A DNA stretch of 64,000 nucleotides, from positions 1 to 64,000 of the forward strand of contig NZ_JANKBZ010000030.1 of NCBI RefSeq assembly GCF_024623785.1, written 5' to 3'. This stretch comes from Archangium lipolyticum (lineage in GTDB: Bacteria > Myxococcota > Myxococcia > Myxococcales > Myxococcaceae). Of the stretch, positions 38,629 through 46,796 are shown piece after piece (within the stretch, counting starts at the first letter, position 1; the number at the start of each line of letters is the position of its first letter). The notes beneath the pieces are model-generated. The model did no database searches, had not been told where the DNA came from, and was given only the letters and a program-made list of their open reading frames with translations. The translations under genes and the position numbers were made by a program.

Positions 38629-40347
38629 GTGAACGAGTCCCGGTACCGGCTGGTCCGCCCCCTCGCCACGGGAGGCATGGCGGAGCTGTTCCTCGGCGTG
38701 GCTCGTGGCGCGGAGGGCTTCGAGAAGCCCGTGGCCATCAAGCGCATCCTCCCGCACCTCGCGAGCGAGCCCACCATCGCGCAGATGTTCCTCGCCGAGG
38801 CCCGGCTGTCCACCCACCTGCACCACCAGAACATCGCCAGCGTCTACGACGTGGGCAACGGCCCCAATGGCCTCTTCCTGGTGATGGAGCTGGTGAACGG
38901 GTGGGACCTGGGCGTCCTCCTGCGGCACGCCGCCCGGCGCGTCCAGCGCTTCCCCCCGCACCTGGTGGCCCTCATCGGCGCCCAGGTGCTGGCGGGCCTC
39001 ATCCACGCCTACCGCCGCGTGCACGCCGGCCAGCCCGTGCTGACCGCCCACCGGGACATCTCCCCCTCCAACATCCTCGTCTCGCGCGAGGGCGAGGTGA
39101 AGGTGACCGACTTCGGCATCGCCCGCCTCGAGGGCATGTCCATGGGCACCCAGCCCGGCACCTTCAAGGGCAAGCTCCCCTATGCCTCGCCGGAGACGCT
39201 CCAGGGCCAGCCCGCCACCGCCCTGAGCGATCAATTCGCCCTCGGCATCGTCCTCTACGAGCTGCTCGCCGGACAGCACCCCTTCTTCACCCATAACGGC
39301 GCGGACCCCATGGCCTTCGCCATGGCCATCAGCCAGCGCGAGCCTCCACCCCTCACGGGTGTCCCCGCGCCGCTCGCCGCGATCATCGCGCGCGCCATGG
39401 CCAAGGCCCCCGAGGCCCGCTTCCCCCGCCCCGAGGACATGGCCGAGGCGCTGGCCCGTTACCTGGCCCAGACCGGCGAGCCCGCCAACTCCCAGGCCCT
39501 GGCCGCGTTCATCAACGACCTCAACCCTCCCCCGACCCTCCTCGAGCTGGGCGACACCACCGACCATCTGGGCGAGCTGGACACGACCACCCGGCGCCCG
39601 ACGCTGGCCACCCGGGCCGTGGAGTCCCCCTCGTTCGATCTCCAACCCGCGGACGACTGGAACGAGCTGCCCGGAGGGGCCGCGCTCAGCTCGAGCGGCC
39701 GGCTCATCCAACCCATCGCCCCCCCCACCCAGCCCCGCGAGTTCCGCTGCTCCCGGTGCAACGCGCCCCTGCCCTCGGCCCACGCGCCGTGCGACCGCTG
39801 CGCCCGGGAGCTCGCCCCGGGCCTCTCCATGCTCGCCGAGGACGTCTCCGGGCCCGCGCCCCAGCAGCAATACGAGGCCACCTTCGCCGCCCCACCCCGC
39901 TCGGTGATGGACATGCCCGCGGAGGAGCTGCAGATGGCCGAGCGGGTCCGTCCGGAGAGCGACTTCCCGCCGCTCGATGAGCCCGGCCCGAGATCCGCCG
40001 GAAGCGGCTTCCGGTGGGGCCCCCTCGTGGCGACCGCGGCGGTGCTGCTGCTCGTGCTGGGCGGAGCCGTGGTGGCCTGGCCGAACCTGAAGCCCCTGCT
40101 CGACCAGCTCCGCTACAAGATGATGGCGGACAGACCCGCGTCCACGCTCTTCATCTCGAGCCAGCCCGAGGGCGCCACCGTGACCATCGACGGGACGGTG
40201 ATGGGCACCACGCCCCTGGCCCTCGACAACACCTACCCGCCCCAGGACATCCCGGTGCAGGTGACGCACAAGGGATACAAGCCCTGGAAGGGCACCTTCA
40301 CCGGAAGCCAGCCGGCGTCCCTGGAAGTGAAGCTGCTCAAGCGCTGA
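38629..40347 (+). CDS. Ser/Thr protein kinase with zinc ribbon, transmembrane helix and PEGA domain
   Basis: 572 residues from GTG 38629. The kinase domain is complete: glycine-rich LATGGMAELFLG, Lys38 in VAIKRI, catalytic HRDISPSN at 141-148 and DFG at 161-163, with SPE in the activation segment. A linker holds a zinc ribbon (CSRCNAPLP and CDRCAREL), then one transmembrane helix (GPLVATAAVLLLVLGGAVVAW). The exposed end is a PEGA domain (SSQPEGATVTIDGTVMGTTP). PEGA-type extracellular parts are common in myxobacterial kinases. Unlike the kinase at 18067 the catalytic motifs are canonical. It lies 18 nt after DUF971. Confidence 0.93.
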   Translation: MNESRYRLVRPLATGGMAELFLGVARGAEGFEKPVAIKRILPHLASEPTIAQMFLAEARLSTHLHHQNIASVYDVGNGPNGLFLVMELVNGWDLGVLLRHAARRVQRFPPHLVALIGAQVLAGLIHAYRRVHAGQPVLTAHRDISPSNILVSREGEVKVTDFGIARLEGMSMGTQPGTFKGKLPYASPETLQGQPATALSDQFALGIVLYELLAGQHPFFTHNGADPMAFAMAISQREPPPLTGVPAPLAAIIARAMAKAPEARFPRPEDMAEALARYLAQTGEPANSQALAAFINDLNPPPTLLELGDTTDHLGELDTTTRRPTLATRAVESPSFDLQPADDWNELPGGAALSSSGRLIQPIAPPTQPREFRCSRCNAPLPSAHAPCDRCARELAPGLSMLAEDVSGPAPQQQYEATFAAPPRSVMDMPAEELQMAERVRPESDFPPLDEPGPRSAGSGFRWGPLVATAAVLLLVLGGAVVAWPNLKPLLDQLRYKMMADRPASTLFISSQPEGATVTIDGTVMGTTPLALDNTYPPQDIPVQVTHKGYKPWKGTFTGSQPASLEVKLLKR

Positions 40348-40366
40348 GGGCGCGCGAGAGCCGCCC

Positions 40367-40903
40367 TCACTTCACCAGACGCAGGTGACCGCGCCGCGGC
40401 GGAGGCGGATCGTCCTTGGGCCCCTCGGACTCGGCGGCGGCCGGCGCGACGGCGGGCTCCGGAGCCTCCTGCCGCACCACCTCCCGGAGGATGGCCCGGG
40501 GACGGTCCACCGGCGAGGGCGGCTGCTCCGACACCGGCTCCGGCTCGGACACCGGCACCTTGGACGTCACCATCGTCTGCTGGATGAGCTCGGCCGGCAT
40601 GTCGTCCGGGTACATCCAGAACTCCTTCGTCACGTGACTGGTGATGGCGAAGAGCGCCGACCAGGGCACCGCCACCATGAAGCGGCTCCCCGAGAAGCTC
40701 AGGGTGCAGCGGATGCCCCACTCACCCACCGAGAGGTCCGGTGGCTCGAACCGGTAGGAGAGGTTGAGGCGCAGGTGCGCCTCGTTGCGCAACGAGGAAG
40801 GCACGAGGACCCCCGGACGGCGCGCGTCCAGGTGGATCATCACCATGCCCTTGTCGAGCGCGGCCAGCAGCCGCGCCTTCTTCTCAGGACCCTTCTTGTC
40901 CAT
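40367..40903 (-). CDS. sspB: SspB-like ClpXP adaptor protein
   Basis: 178 residues from ATG 40903. SspB binds the N-terminal part of the ssrA tag and tethers substrates to ClpX. The folded domain reads MVMIHLDARRPGVLVPSSL and LNLSYRFEPPDLSVGEWGIR, followed by SFSGSRFMVAVPWSALFAIT, all typical of SspB. After a Pro/Glu-rich flexible linker of about 70 residues, the protein ends in PPPPRRGHLRLVK. This closely resembles the C-terminal ClpX-binding module (LRVVK) of the E. coli protein. It lies 30 nt downstream of smpB on the same strand, and the tmRNA whose tag it should recognise is at 402-761. Family is confident; direct binding is untested. Confidence 0.9.
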   Translation of the reverse strand: MDKKGPEKKARLLAALDKGMVMIHLDARRPGVLVPSSLRNEAHLRLNLSYRFEPPDLSVGEWGIRCTLSFSGSRFMVAVPWSALFAITSHVTKEFWMYPDDMPAELIQQTMVTSKVPVSEPEPVSEQPPSPVDRPRAILREVVRQEAPEPAVAPAAAESEGPKDDPPPPRRGHLRLVK

Positions 40904-40933
40904 CGACGTGCGCCGGCGAGAGGTGGGGGCGTT

Positions 40934-41416
40934 TCAGCGACGGCGCATCGCCCGGTCCATCTCCCGCTTGGTCTCCCGTTCCTTGATGTCCTGCCGTCGA
41001 TCCTCGTGCGTCTTGCCCTTGCACAACCCCAACTCCACCTTCGCCCGCCCGTTCTTGAAATACAGCAGGAGCGGGATGATGGAATAGCCTCGCTCCCGCA
41101 CCTTCGTGAGCCAGCGGTCGATTTCCTCACGGTGCATCAACAACTTGCGGCCCCGCAGGGGCTCGTGGGTGAAGAAGCTGGAGGGGTTGTAGACGCCGAT
41201 GTGGGCGTTGAGCAGATACAGCTCACTCCCCTTGGGAAGGGCGTAGGCGTCCGAGAGGTTGGCCGTCCCGGCCCGCAGCGCCTTCACCTCACTGCCCGAG
41301 AGCTGGAGGCCCGCCTCCACCTTCTCGTCCACGGTGTAGGCGGCCCGCGCCTTGCGGTTCTCCGCGATGATCTTGATGCCGGGATCCGACCCGCCCTTGC
41401 CCTTTCCACCCGCCAT
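40934..41416 (-). CDS. smpB: SsrA-binding protein SmpB
   Basis: 160 residues from ATG 41416. SmpB binds the tRNA-like domain of tmRNA and is essential for trans-translation. Recognisable stretches are IKIIAENRKARAAYTVDEKV, GLQLSGSEVKALRAGTANLS, DAYALPKGSELYLLNAHIG and RGYSIIPLLLYFKNGRAKVE. The basic C-terminal tail (KERETKREMDRAMRRR) enters the mRNA channel in known structures. It is 12 nt after panC and 30 nt before sspB, so all three share an operon. Confidence 0.97.
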   Translation of the reverse strand: MAGGKGKGGSDPGIKIIAENRKARAAYTVDEKVEAGLQLSGSEVKALRAGTANLSDAYALPKGSELYLLNAHIGVYNPSSFFTHEPLRGRKLLMHREEIDRWLTKVRERGYSIIPLLLYFKNGRAKVELGLCKGKTHEDRRQDIKERETKREMDRAMRRR

Positions 41417-41428
41417 ACGCTCGCGCCT

Positions 41429-42283
41429 CTAGCCTCCGATGGGCTGGTTGTCGATCAGCCGCGTGGTACCGACGAAGGCCGCCACCAGCAGACGCGCTGG
41501 CTGGCCCGGAGTCACGACGGACAGGGGGGTCAGCGAGGTGGCATCCACCAGCTCCACATAATCCTCCCGCAGACCCGCTGCCTCCAATTCACGCCGCACC
41601 GCCCCCACCAGGGCCGGGACCTCGCGGGTTCCATTCCGGCAGAGGGACTGGGCCGCGGACAGCCCGCGCGACAGAGCGAGCGCCCGTTGCCTGTCCTCCT
41701 GGGAGAGGTACGCATTGCGGGAGCTCATGGCCAGCCCGTCCGGCTCGCGCACGGTGGGCATGCCGACGATCTCCACGCCCAGGTTCAGGTCGCGCTCGAG
41801 GGCGCGGATGACCTGGAGCTGCTGGTAGTCCTTCTCGCCGAAGAGGGCCAGGTGGGGCCGGAAGAGGCACAAGAGCTTCGTCACCACCGTGGCCACGCCC
41901 CGGAAGTGGCCGGGCCGGCGCGCGCCGCACAGGCCCTGGCTCACCTGCTCCACCTCCACGTACGTCTGATACCCCGGGGGGTACACCTCGGCGGGCATGG
42001 GGGCGAAGATGGCCTCTACCCCCGCGCTGGCGCACTTGGACAGGTCCCCCTCCATGTCTCGCGGGTAGCGCGACAGGTCCTCGGTGGGACCGAACTGGGT
42101 GGGGTTGACGAAGATGGAGGACGCCACGACGTCCGCGCGCCGCAGCCCCTCCCGCATCAGCGAGAGGTGCCCCTCATGGAGAAACCCCATGGTGGGAACC
42201 AGGGCCAGCCGACGGCCCGAGCGGCGGATGGACTCCGCCCAGGCGGCGGTCTCGGCAACGGTGCGCAGGACGAGTGGCCGCAT
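41429..42283 (-). CDS. panC: Pantothenate synthetase (pantoate-beta-alanine ligase)
   Basis: 284 residues from ATG 42283, 3 nt after panB. It condenses pantoate with beta-alanine using ATP. Signature: LVPTMGFLHEGHLSLMREG (HxGH-type nucleotide site), SIFVNPTQFGPTEDLSRYPR, and GEKDYQQLQVIRALERDL. The KMSKS-like MSSRNAYLS is intact. Length is standard. Together with panB it supplies coenzyme A precursors. Confidence 0.97.
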   Translation of the reverse strand: MRPLVLRTVAETAAWAESIRRSGRRLALVPTMGFLHEGHLSLMREGLRRADVVASSIFVNPTQFGPTEDLSRYPRDMEGDLSKCASAGVEAIFAPMPAEVYPPGYQTYVEVEQVSQGLCGARRPGHFRGVATVVTKLLCLFRPHLALFGEKDYQQLQVIRALERDLNLGVEIVGMPTVREPDGLAMSSRNAYLSQEDRQRALALSRGLSAAQSLCRNGTREVPALVGAVRRELEAAGLREDYVELVDATSLTPLSVVTPGQPARLLVAAFVGTTRLIDNQPIGG

Positions 42284-42286
42284 GGA

Positions 42287-43186
42287 CTAGACCGGAGCTC
42301 CGTACACGGGGCCCATCTTCTCCGCGCCCTCGGCGGTGGTGGGCTCGCCCTCGGGGTTGGAGGGGACGAGGCGGATGGGCTTGGACTTGAAGGAGTGCTC
42401 CTCGTCCGGGAAGGAGCCCGCGCGCACCTCGGAGAAGAAGGTGCCCACGGCCTCCGTCATGGAGCCGTGGAGGTTGGCGTAGCGCTTGACGAACTTGGGC
42501 TTGAAGTCCGGGTTCATCCCCAGCAGGTCGTAGCAGACGAGCACCTGCCCGTCGCAGTACTTTCCCGCGCCGATGCCGATGGTGGGGATGGTGAGGCGCT
42601 GCGAGATGGTGCGCGCCAGCTCCAGCGGCACGCCCTCGAGCACCAGCGAGAAGCAGCCGGCGCGCTCCAGCGCGATGGCGTCCTCGAGAATCTGCCGCGC
42701 GGCGTCCTCGTCACGCCCCTGCACCACATAGCCGCCCATCTTGTGCACCGACTGCGGCGTGAGGCCCAGGTGGCCCATGACGGGGACACTGGCGCGGACG
42801 ATGGCGGAGATGACGTTGGCGAACTCGGCACCGCCCTCCAGCTTCACCGCGCCGACCTTGCCCTCGGCCACCATGCGGCCGGCGTTGCGCACCGCTTCCT
42901 CCACCGAGACCTGGTAGCTCATGAAGGGCAGGTCGCCCACCACGAGCGCCCGCTTCGTCCCGCGGACCACCGCGGCCGAGTGGTAGACCATCTGGTCCAT
43001 CGTGACCGGGAGGGTCGAGTCATGCCCCTGGACGACCATGCCCAGGGAGTCCCCCACGAGCAGCACGTCCGCTCCGGCTTCATCGAAGACCCGGGCGAAG
43101 GTGGCATCGTAGGCGGTGACCATGCAGATCTTCTGACCGCTCTGCTTCAGGCGCTTCAGCGTATGGATGGTGACCTTGTCCTTCAC
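42287..43186 (-). CDS. panB: 3-methyl-2-oxobutanoate hydroxymethyltransferase
   Basis: 299 residues from GTG 43186, with a near-perfect AGGAGGTGA ahead of it. It makes ketopantoate from alpha-ketoisovalerate in pantothenate synthesis. Family stretches: [60 protein letters not shown] and [18 protein letters not shown]. It leads the panB-panC-smpB-sspB run; the dNK gene lies 166 nt upstream. Confidence 0.97.
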   Translation of the reverse strand: MKDKVTIHTLKRLKQSGQKICMVTAYDATFARVFDEAGADVLLVGDSLGMVVQGHDSTLPVTMDQMVYHSAAVVRGTKRALVVGDLPFMSYQVSVEEAVRNAGRMVAEGKVGAVKLEGGAEFANVISAIVRASVPVMGHLGLTPQSVHKMGGYVVQGRDEDAARQILEDAIALERAGCFSLVLEGVPLELARTISQRLTIPTIGIGAGKYCDGQVLVCYDLLGMNPDFKPKFVKRYANLHGSMTEAVGTFFSEVRAGSFPDEEHSFKSKPIRLVPSNPEGEPTTAEGAEKMGPVYGAPV

Positions 43187-43352
43187 GGTTCACCTCCTCT
43201 GAGAGTGAGAGTTCAACGTCCCGCGGTGAATCGACGGACACCCCTCGCAGTCCCCATGGGGGATCGACGGGAGCGGCCGTCCAGGACACTCTAACGCGCT
43301 CCGGCGCGCCGCGGGGACTTCTCGTGAAGGCGGGCGGGCAGCCGGGCGTCAC

Positions 43353-43997
43353 TCAGGGCTGCTTGCCGCCCGTGGGAAGGTAGTGCTGGGTCCCCTGACG
43401 CGCCCGGTCAATGGCGCCCAACAGCCCCTTGAGGTCTCCCTCGTTGTGGACGAAGTCGATGTCCGACGTGTCCACCACCAGCAGGGGTGTTTCCGTGTAG
43501 TGGGAGAAGAACTCGTTGTAGGCGTGGACGAGTTCCTCCAGGTAGCCGGCGTCGAACTGACGCTCGAACTCCCGGCCGCGCTTCTTGATGCGGTAGAGCA
43601 GCACGTCCAGCCGGGCCTGCAGGTAGATGACGAGGTCGGGCTTCGTCACGCGAGGGGTGAGCGCCTCGAAGACGCGGTCGTAGAGGCCCAGCTCGTGCGA
43701 GTCCAGCGTCAGGCACGCGAAGATGCGGTCCTTGGCGAACAGGTAGTCGCTCACCGTCACCGAGTTGAAGAGATCCTGCTGGACCAGTTCCTCCTGCTGC
43801 CGGAAGCGCGAGAGCAGGAAGAAGAGCTGCGTCTGGAAGGCGTACTTCTGCCGGTCCGCGTAGAAGTTGGCGAGGAAGGGGTTCTCCTCGACGATCTCGA
43901 AGATACGCCGGGCCCCGAAGCGCTCGGCGAGGATGTTGGAGAGGCTCGTCTTGCCGACGCCGATGGGCCCCTCGACCACGATGTAGCGGTTGTCCAT
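43353..43997 (-). CDS. Deoxynucleoside kinase
   Basis: 214 residues from ATG 43997, with GGAGG upstream. The frame is open for 79 codons before this, but those sequences are not domain-like. P-loop GPIGVGKTS is at residues 10-18, followed by the substrate segments EENPFLANFYADRQKYAFQT and SDYLFAKDRIFA. The LID region is KKRGREFERQFD. This is the dNK/dGK-dAK family that salvages deoxynucleosides. The specific base preference cannot be read from sequence alone. Confidence 0.9.
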   Translation of the reverse strand: MDNRYIVVEGPIGVGKTSLSNILAERFGARRIFEIVEENPFLANFYADRQKYAFQTQLFFLLSRFRQQEELVQQDLFNSVTVSDYLFAKDRIFACLTLDSHELGLYDRVFEALTPRVTKPDLVIYLQARLDVLLYRIKKRGREFERQFDAGYLEELVHAYNEFFSHYTETPLLVVDTSDIDFVHNEGDLKGLLGAIDRARQGTQHYLPTGGKQP

Positions 43998-44172
43998 CCG
44001 CTTCGAGACCTCCACCTCGCGAGAAACGGGGCGCGGAATAGAACACGGGAGTGGCGACCGGGCAATGATCCGGCTCGCCAGCCCATCACCACCCTTGACG
44101 CATGAGTGGGCGTCCACTACCAGGGACCCACGCGCGGTGCGGGACAGGTGGACCGTGCGGGGACCGAGGGAG

Positions 44173-44454
44173 ATGAATCGAAGGCAGCGGGCGAAGACGG
44201 TCATCGAGCTGGAACCACGCCGCACGGCGTCCACCGAAACGACGAAGGCCCCCGAGCGGGAGTTGGAACCCGACCCGCTCTATGGCGTGGCCCTCCTCAA
44301 GACGGCCCTGGAGCTCAAGCGTCGCAAGGACGGCACCCCGGAGGAGATCCTCCGCGGCGTGCTCGCGCGCATGCGGCTGTCCGAGGAAGACTTCCGCGCC
44401 TGGCTGTCCCAGCAGGGCGGGCTGTTGAAGGTGCTCGGCGGCGAGGAGTCCTGA
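44173..44454 (+). CDS. Small hypothetical protein
   Basis: 93 residues from ATG 44173; a GAGGGAG lies right at the ATG, so a slightly different start is possible. The C-terminal half is a compact helical region (LLKTALELKRRKDGTPEEIL and RMRLSEEDFRAWLSQQGG). I recognise no family. It lies alone on the plus strand, convergent with the next minus-strand gene (4-nt gap). Codon-position GC pattern and the clean helix suggest a real product. Confidence 0.6.
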   Translation: MNRRQRAKTVIELEPRRTASTETTKAPERELEPDPLYGVALLKTALELKRRKDGTPEEILRGVLARMRLSEEDFRAWLSQQGGLLKVLGGEES

Positions 44455-44458
44455 ACCC

Positions 44459-44857
44459 CTAACGGGCGGCCACCCAGGCCTGCAGCGCACTGTCCACCGC
44501 GTTGCCGAGCGACTTGCAGAAGGCATACTCGGTGCGCAGCCGCTCCACGGGCGTGGCCGCCTCGAAGCGCCGCGTCTCGAAGAAGAGCGCGTACACCACC
44601 TGGTCGGCCACCTTCGAGCGGATGCCCAGGTACTCGCCCTGCACGTCCATCTGCGGCAGCAACATCCGCTCCAGCGAGCGGTAGACGCGGGCCATGTCCC
44701 GGGTGGCCCCGACGAAGGCGTTCTCGTCGAGGATGGGAATCGGACTCGCGTCACCCCAACGCAGCAGCACCTCCCCACTGGGGCGGGCGAACACCGCGTA
44801 CAGCACGCTGAACCGGTGCAGCACCGGCTCCAGGGCCTCCAGGGGCAGGGGTCTCAT
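44459..44857 (-). CDS. Hypothetical protein
   Basis: 132 residues. Two ATGs in tandem (44860 and 44857) follow GGAGAGG; the second gives better spacing. The sequence FSVLYAVFARPSGEVLLRWGD followed by helices vaguely recalls Roadblock/LC7-type small regulators, but the match is too weak to call. It follows rsmA by 57 nt on the same strand. Confidence 0.7.
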   Translation of the reverse strand: MRPLPLEALEPVLHRFSVLYAVFARPSGEVLLRWGDASPIPILDENAFVGATRDMARVYRSLERMLLPQMDVQGEYLGIRSKVADQVVYALFFETRRFEAATPVERLRTEYAFCKSLGNAVDSALQAWVAAR

Positions 44858-44914
44858 CATCCTCTCCAACGCCCCTCTCGTTAGCACCAGGGACCGAGGG
44901 ACGCCAGATTGGCG

Positions 44915-45745
44915 CTACTTCGCCACTGGCCCCAGCGCGCGCTCGATGGCGGCGAACTCCTCGGGAGAGAGCGTCTCCGCGCGCCGCGTCGGATCGATGC
45001 CCGCCGTCTCGAGAGCCTTCTGCACCTGCTCCGTCGTGCCCAGCGACTTGTCCGACTTGAGCGAGTTGAAGAGCGTCTTGCGCCGCTGCGCGAAGCCCGC
45101 CTTCACCAGGCGGATGTAGCGCGCGCCGTCCACCACCTGCGCCAGCGGCGCGGGCCGCCGCGTCAGCCGCAGCACCGCCGAGTCCACCTTGGGCGGCGGG
45201 TGGAAGCGCCGGGCGTCGATGTCGAAGAGGTGCTCGGACTCGAAGTACAGGCCGAGGATGGCGGTGAGCAGGCCGTACTCGCGCCCGCCCGGCTCGGCCG
45301 AGAGGCGATCCACCACTTCCTTCTGAAGGGTGAAGACGGCGCGCGTCACGTGCTCGCGCTGCTCCAGCACCTGGAAGAGGATGGAGCTCGTCAGGTGGTA
45401 CGGGAGGTTGCCCGCCACCTTCAGCTCGGGGACACCCGCCACCTCGGCGAAGTCCACCGTGGCCGCGTTGCCGGACACCACGCGCACCCCGGGGATGGCC
45501 TCCTTCTCCAGCACCGCCACCATGTCGCGGTCCTTCTCCACCGCGGTGACGCGCGCCCCGGTGGCCGCGAGAAAGCGCGTGAGGTGCCCCAGGCCCGGGC
45601 CCAGTTCCACCACCGGCTCGCCCTCGCGCAGCTCCAGCGCGTCGGCGATGGCCTCCAATATCTGCGGATCTCCGAGGAAGTTCTGCCCCCAGCTGTGCTT
45701 GGCCCTCAGGCCATGGCGCTGGAGGATGTCACGTGGCGTATCCAC
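44915..45745 (-). CDS. rsmA: 16S rRNA dimethyladenosine transferase (KsgA)
   Basis: 276 residues from GTG 45745. It dimethylates the two adjacent adenines of the 16S rRNA 3' hairpin. The SAM motif VVELGPGLGHLTRFL and catalytic NLPYHLTSSILF are clear, as is KHSWGQNFLGDPQILE at the start. The C-terminal helical domain GARYIRLVKAGFAQRRKTLF is also present. It lies 18 nt downstream of tsaD; the two are co-transcribed. Confidence 0.97.
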   Translation of the reverse strand: MDTPRDILQRHGLRAKHSWGQNFLGDPQILEAIADALELREGEPVVELGPGLGHLTRFLAATGARVTAVEKDRDMVAVLEKEAIPGVRVVSGNAATVDFAEVAGVPELKVAGNLPYHLTSSILFQVLEQREHVTRAVFTLQKEVVDRLSAEPGGREYGLLTAILGLYFESEHLFDIDARRFHPPPKVDSAVLRLTRRPAPLAQVVDGARYIRLVKAGFAQRRKTLFNSLKSDKSLGTTEQVQKALETAGIDPTRRAETLSPEEFAAIERALGPVAK

Positions 45746-45763
45746 TCGCGGCTCCCTTCACCT

Positions 45764-46762
45764 TCACATGCGCCAGGCCGGGTCCGCGGACAGACTGAAG
45801 TCGCCGCGCAGGCCCCTGCGCCAGGCCTCGTAACCCGCCACGGCGATCATCGCGCCATTGTCCGTGCACAACCGCACCGGCGGGAGGTACAGCTTCAGGT
45901 TGCGGTCCTCGGCGCGCTCCAGGCTCAGCGAGCGCAGGCGCGAGTTGGCCGCCACGCCCCCGCACACCACCAGGCGATTCAAGCCCAGCCGGCGCGCGGC
46001 GGCGACGAACTTCTTCGACAGCGCGTCCGCCACGGCCTCCTGGAAGGAGGCGCACAGGTCCGCCAGTTCCTGCCCCTGGGGCACGCCGTGCTTGCGCACG
46101 TGATGGAGCACCGCCGTCTTCAGCCCGGAGAAGGACCAGTCGAAGTTGTCCGAGCCGGGCAGCGCGCGGGGGAAGCGGATGGCCTCGGGGTTGCCCTTTT
46201 GCGCGAGCTGGTCGATGGGCAGCCCGCCCGGGTACGGCAGGCCGAGGATGCGCGCCGTCTTGTCGTAGGCCTCGCCCGCGGCATCGTCCCGGGTGCTGCC
46301 CACCAGCCGGTAGTGGCCGTAGTCCCGCACCTCGTAGAGGCTGGTGTGGCCGCCGGAGACGACGAGCCCGAGGAACGGAGGCTCCGGGGCATCCTCCAGC
46401 AGGCGGCTGGCGAGCAGGTGCCCCTCGAGGTGGTTGGCCCCGACGAAGGGCTTGCCGGTGGCGAGGCTCAGCGACTTGGCCACCTGCACGCCCACCAGGA
46501 GCGCGCCGATGAGGCCGGGCCCGGAGGTGACGGCGATGAGGTCCACGTCATCGAGCGTCTTGCCGGCCCGGGAGAGGGCCTCGTGCAGGACGGGCATGAC
46601 CTGGACGACGTGGTTGCGGCTGGCGAGCTCCGGCACCACGCCACCCCAGCGGCGGTGGATGTCCACCTGGGTGGAGACGACGTCGGAGAGCGCGCGCCGG
46701 CCGTCCTCCACGACGGCGGCGGCGGTCTCATCACAGGAGGTTTCGAGTCCGAGTACGAGCAA
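45764..46762 (-). CDS. tsaD: tRNA threonylcarbamoyladenosine synthase subunit TsaD
   Basis: 332 residues from TTG 46762 with AGAGG upstream; no ATG or GTG is at the domain edge, and longer starts would enter the upstream gene. It is the catalytic subunit for t6A37 of ANN-decoding tRNAs. Motifs: LGLETSCDETAAAVVEDG, the metal-binding HLEGH (near residue 110), LVVSGGHTSLYEV, and VVCGGVAANSRLR. The usual length is about 337, consistent with this start. Confidence 0.95.
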   Translation of the reverse strand: MLVLGLETSCDETAAAVVEDGRRALSDVVSTQVDIHRRWGGVVPELASRNHVVQVMPVLHEALSRAGKTLDDVDLIAVTSGPGLIGALLVGVQVAKSLSLATGKPFVGANHLEGHLLASRLLEDAPEPPFLGLVVSGGHTSLYEVRDYGHYRLVGSTRDDAAGEAYDKTARILGLPYPGGLPIDQLAQKGNPEAIRFPRALPGSDNFDWSFSGLKTAVLHHVRKHGVPQGQELADLCASFQEAVADALSKKFVAAARRLGLNRLVVCGGVAANSRLRSLSLERAEDRNLKLYLPPVRLCTDNGAMIAVAGYEAWRRGLRGDFSLSADPAWRM

Positions 46763-46796
46763 GGGCTGCCTCTCTACCAGGAGCCCAGCCGCCCGA

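Noticed and set aside
44106-44462. Alternative 118-codon plus-strand frame over the small gene at 44173
   Set aside because: Composition (Gly/Arg/His) is that of a shifted frame; the 44173 frame gives a sensible helical protein.
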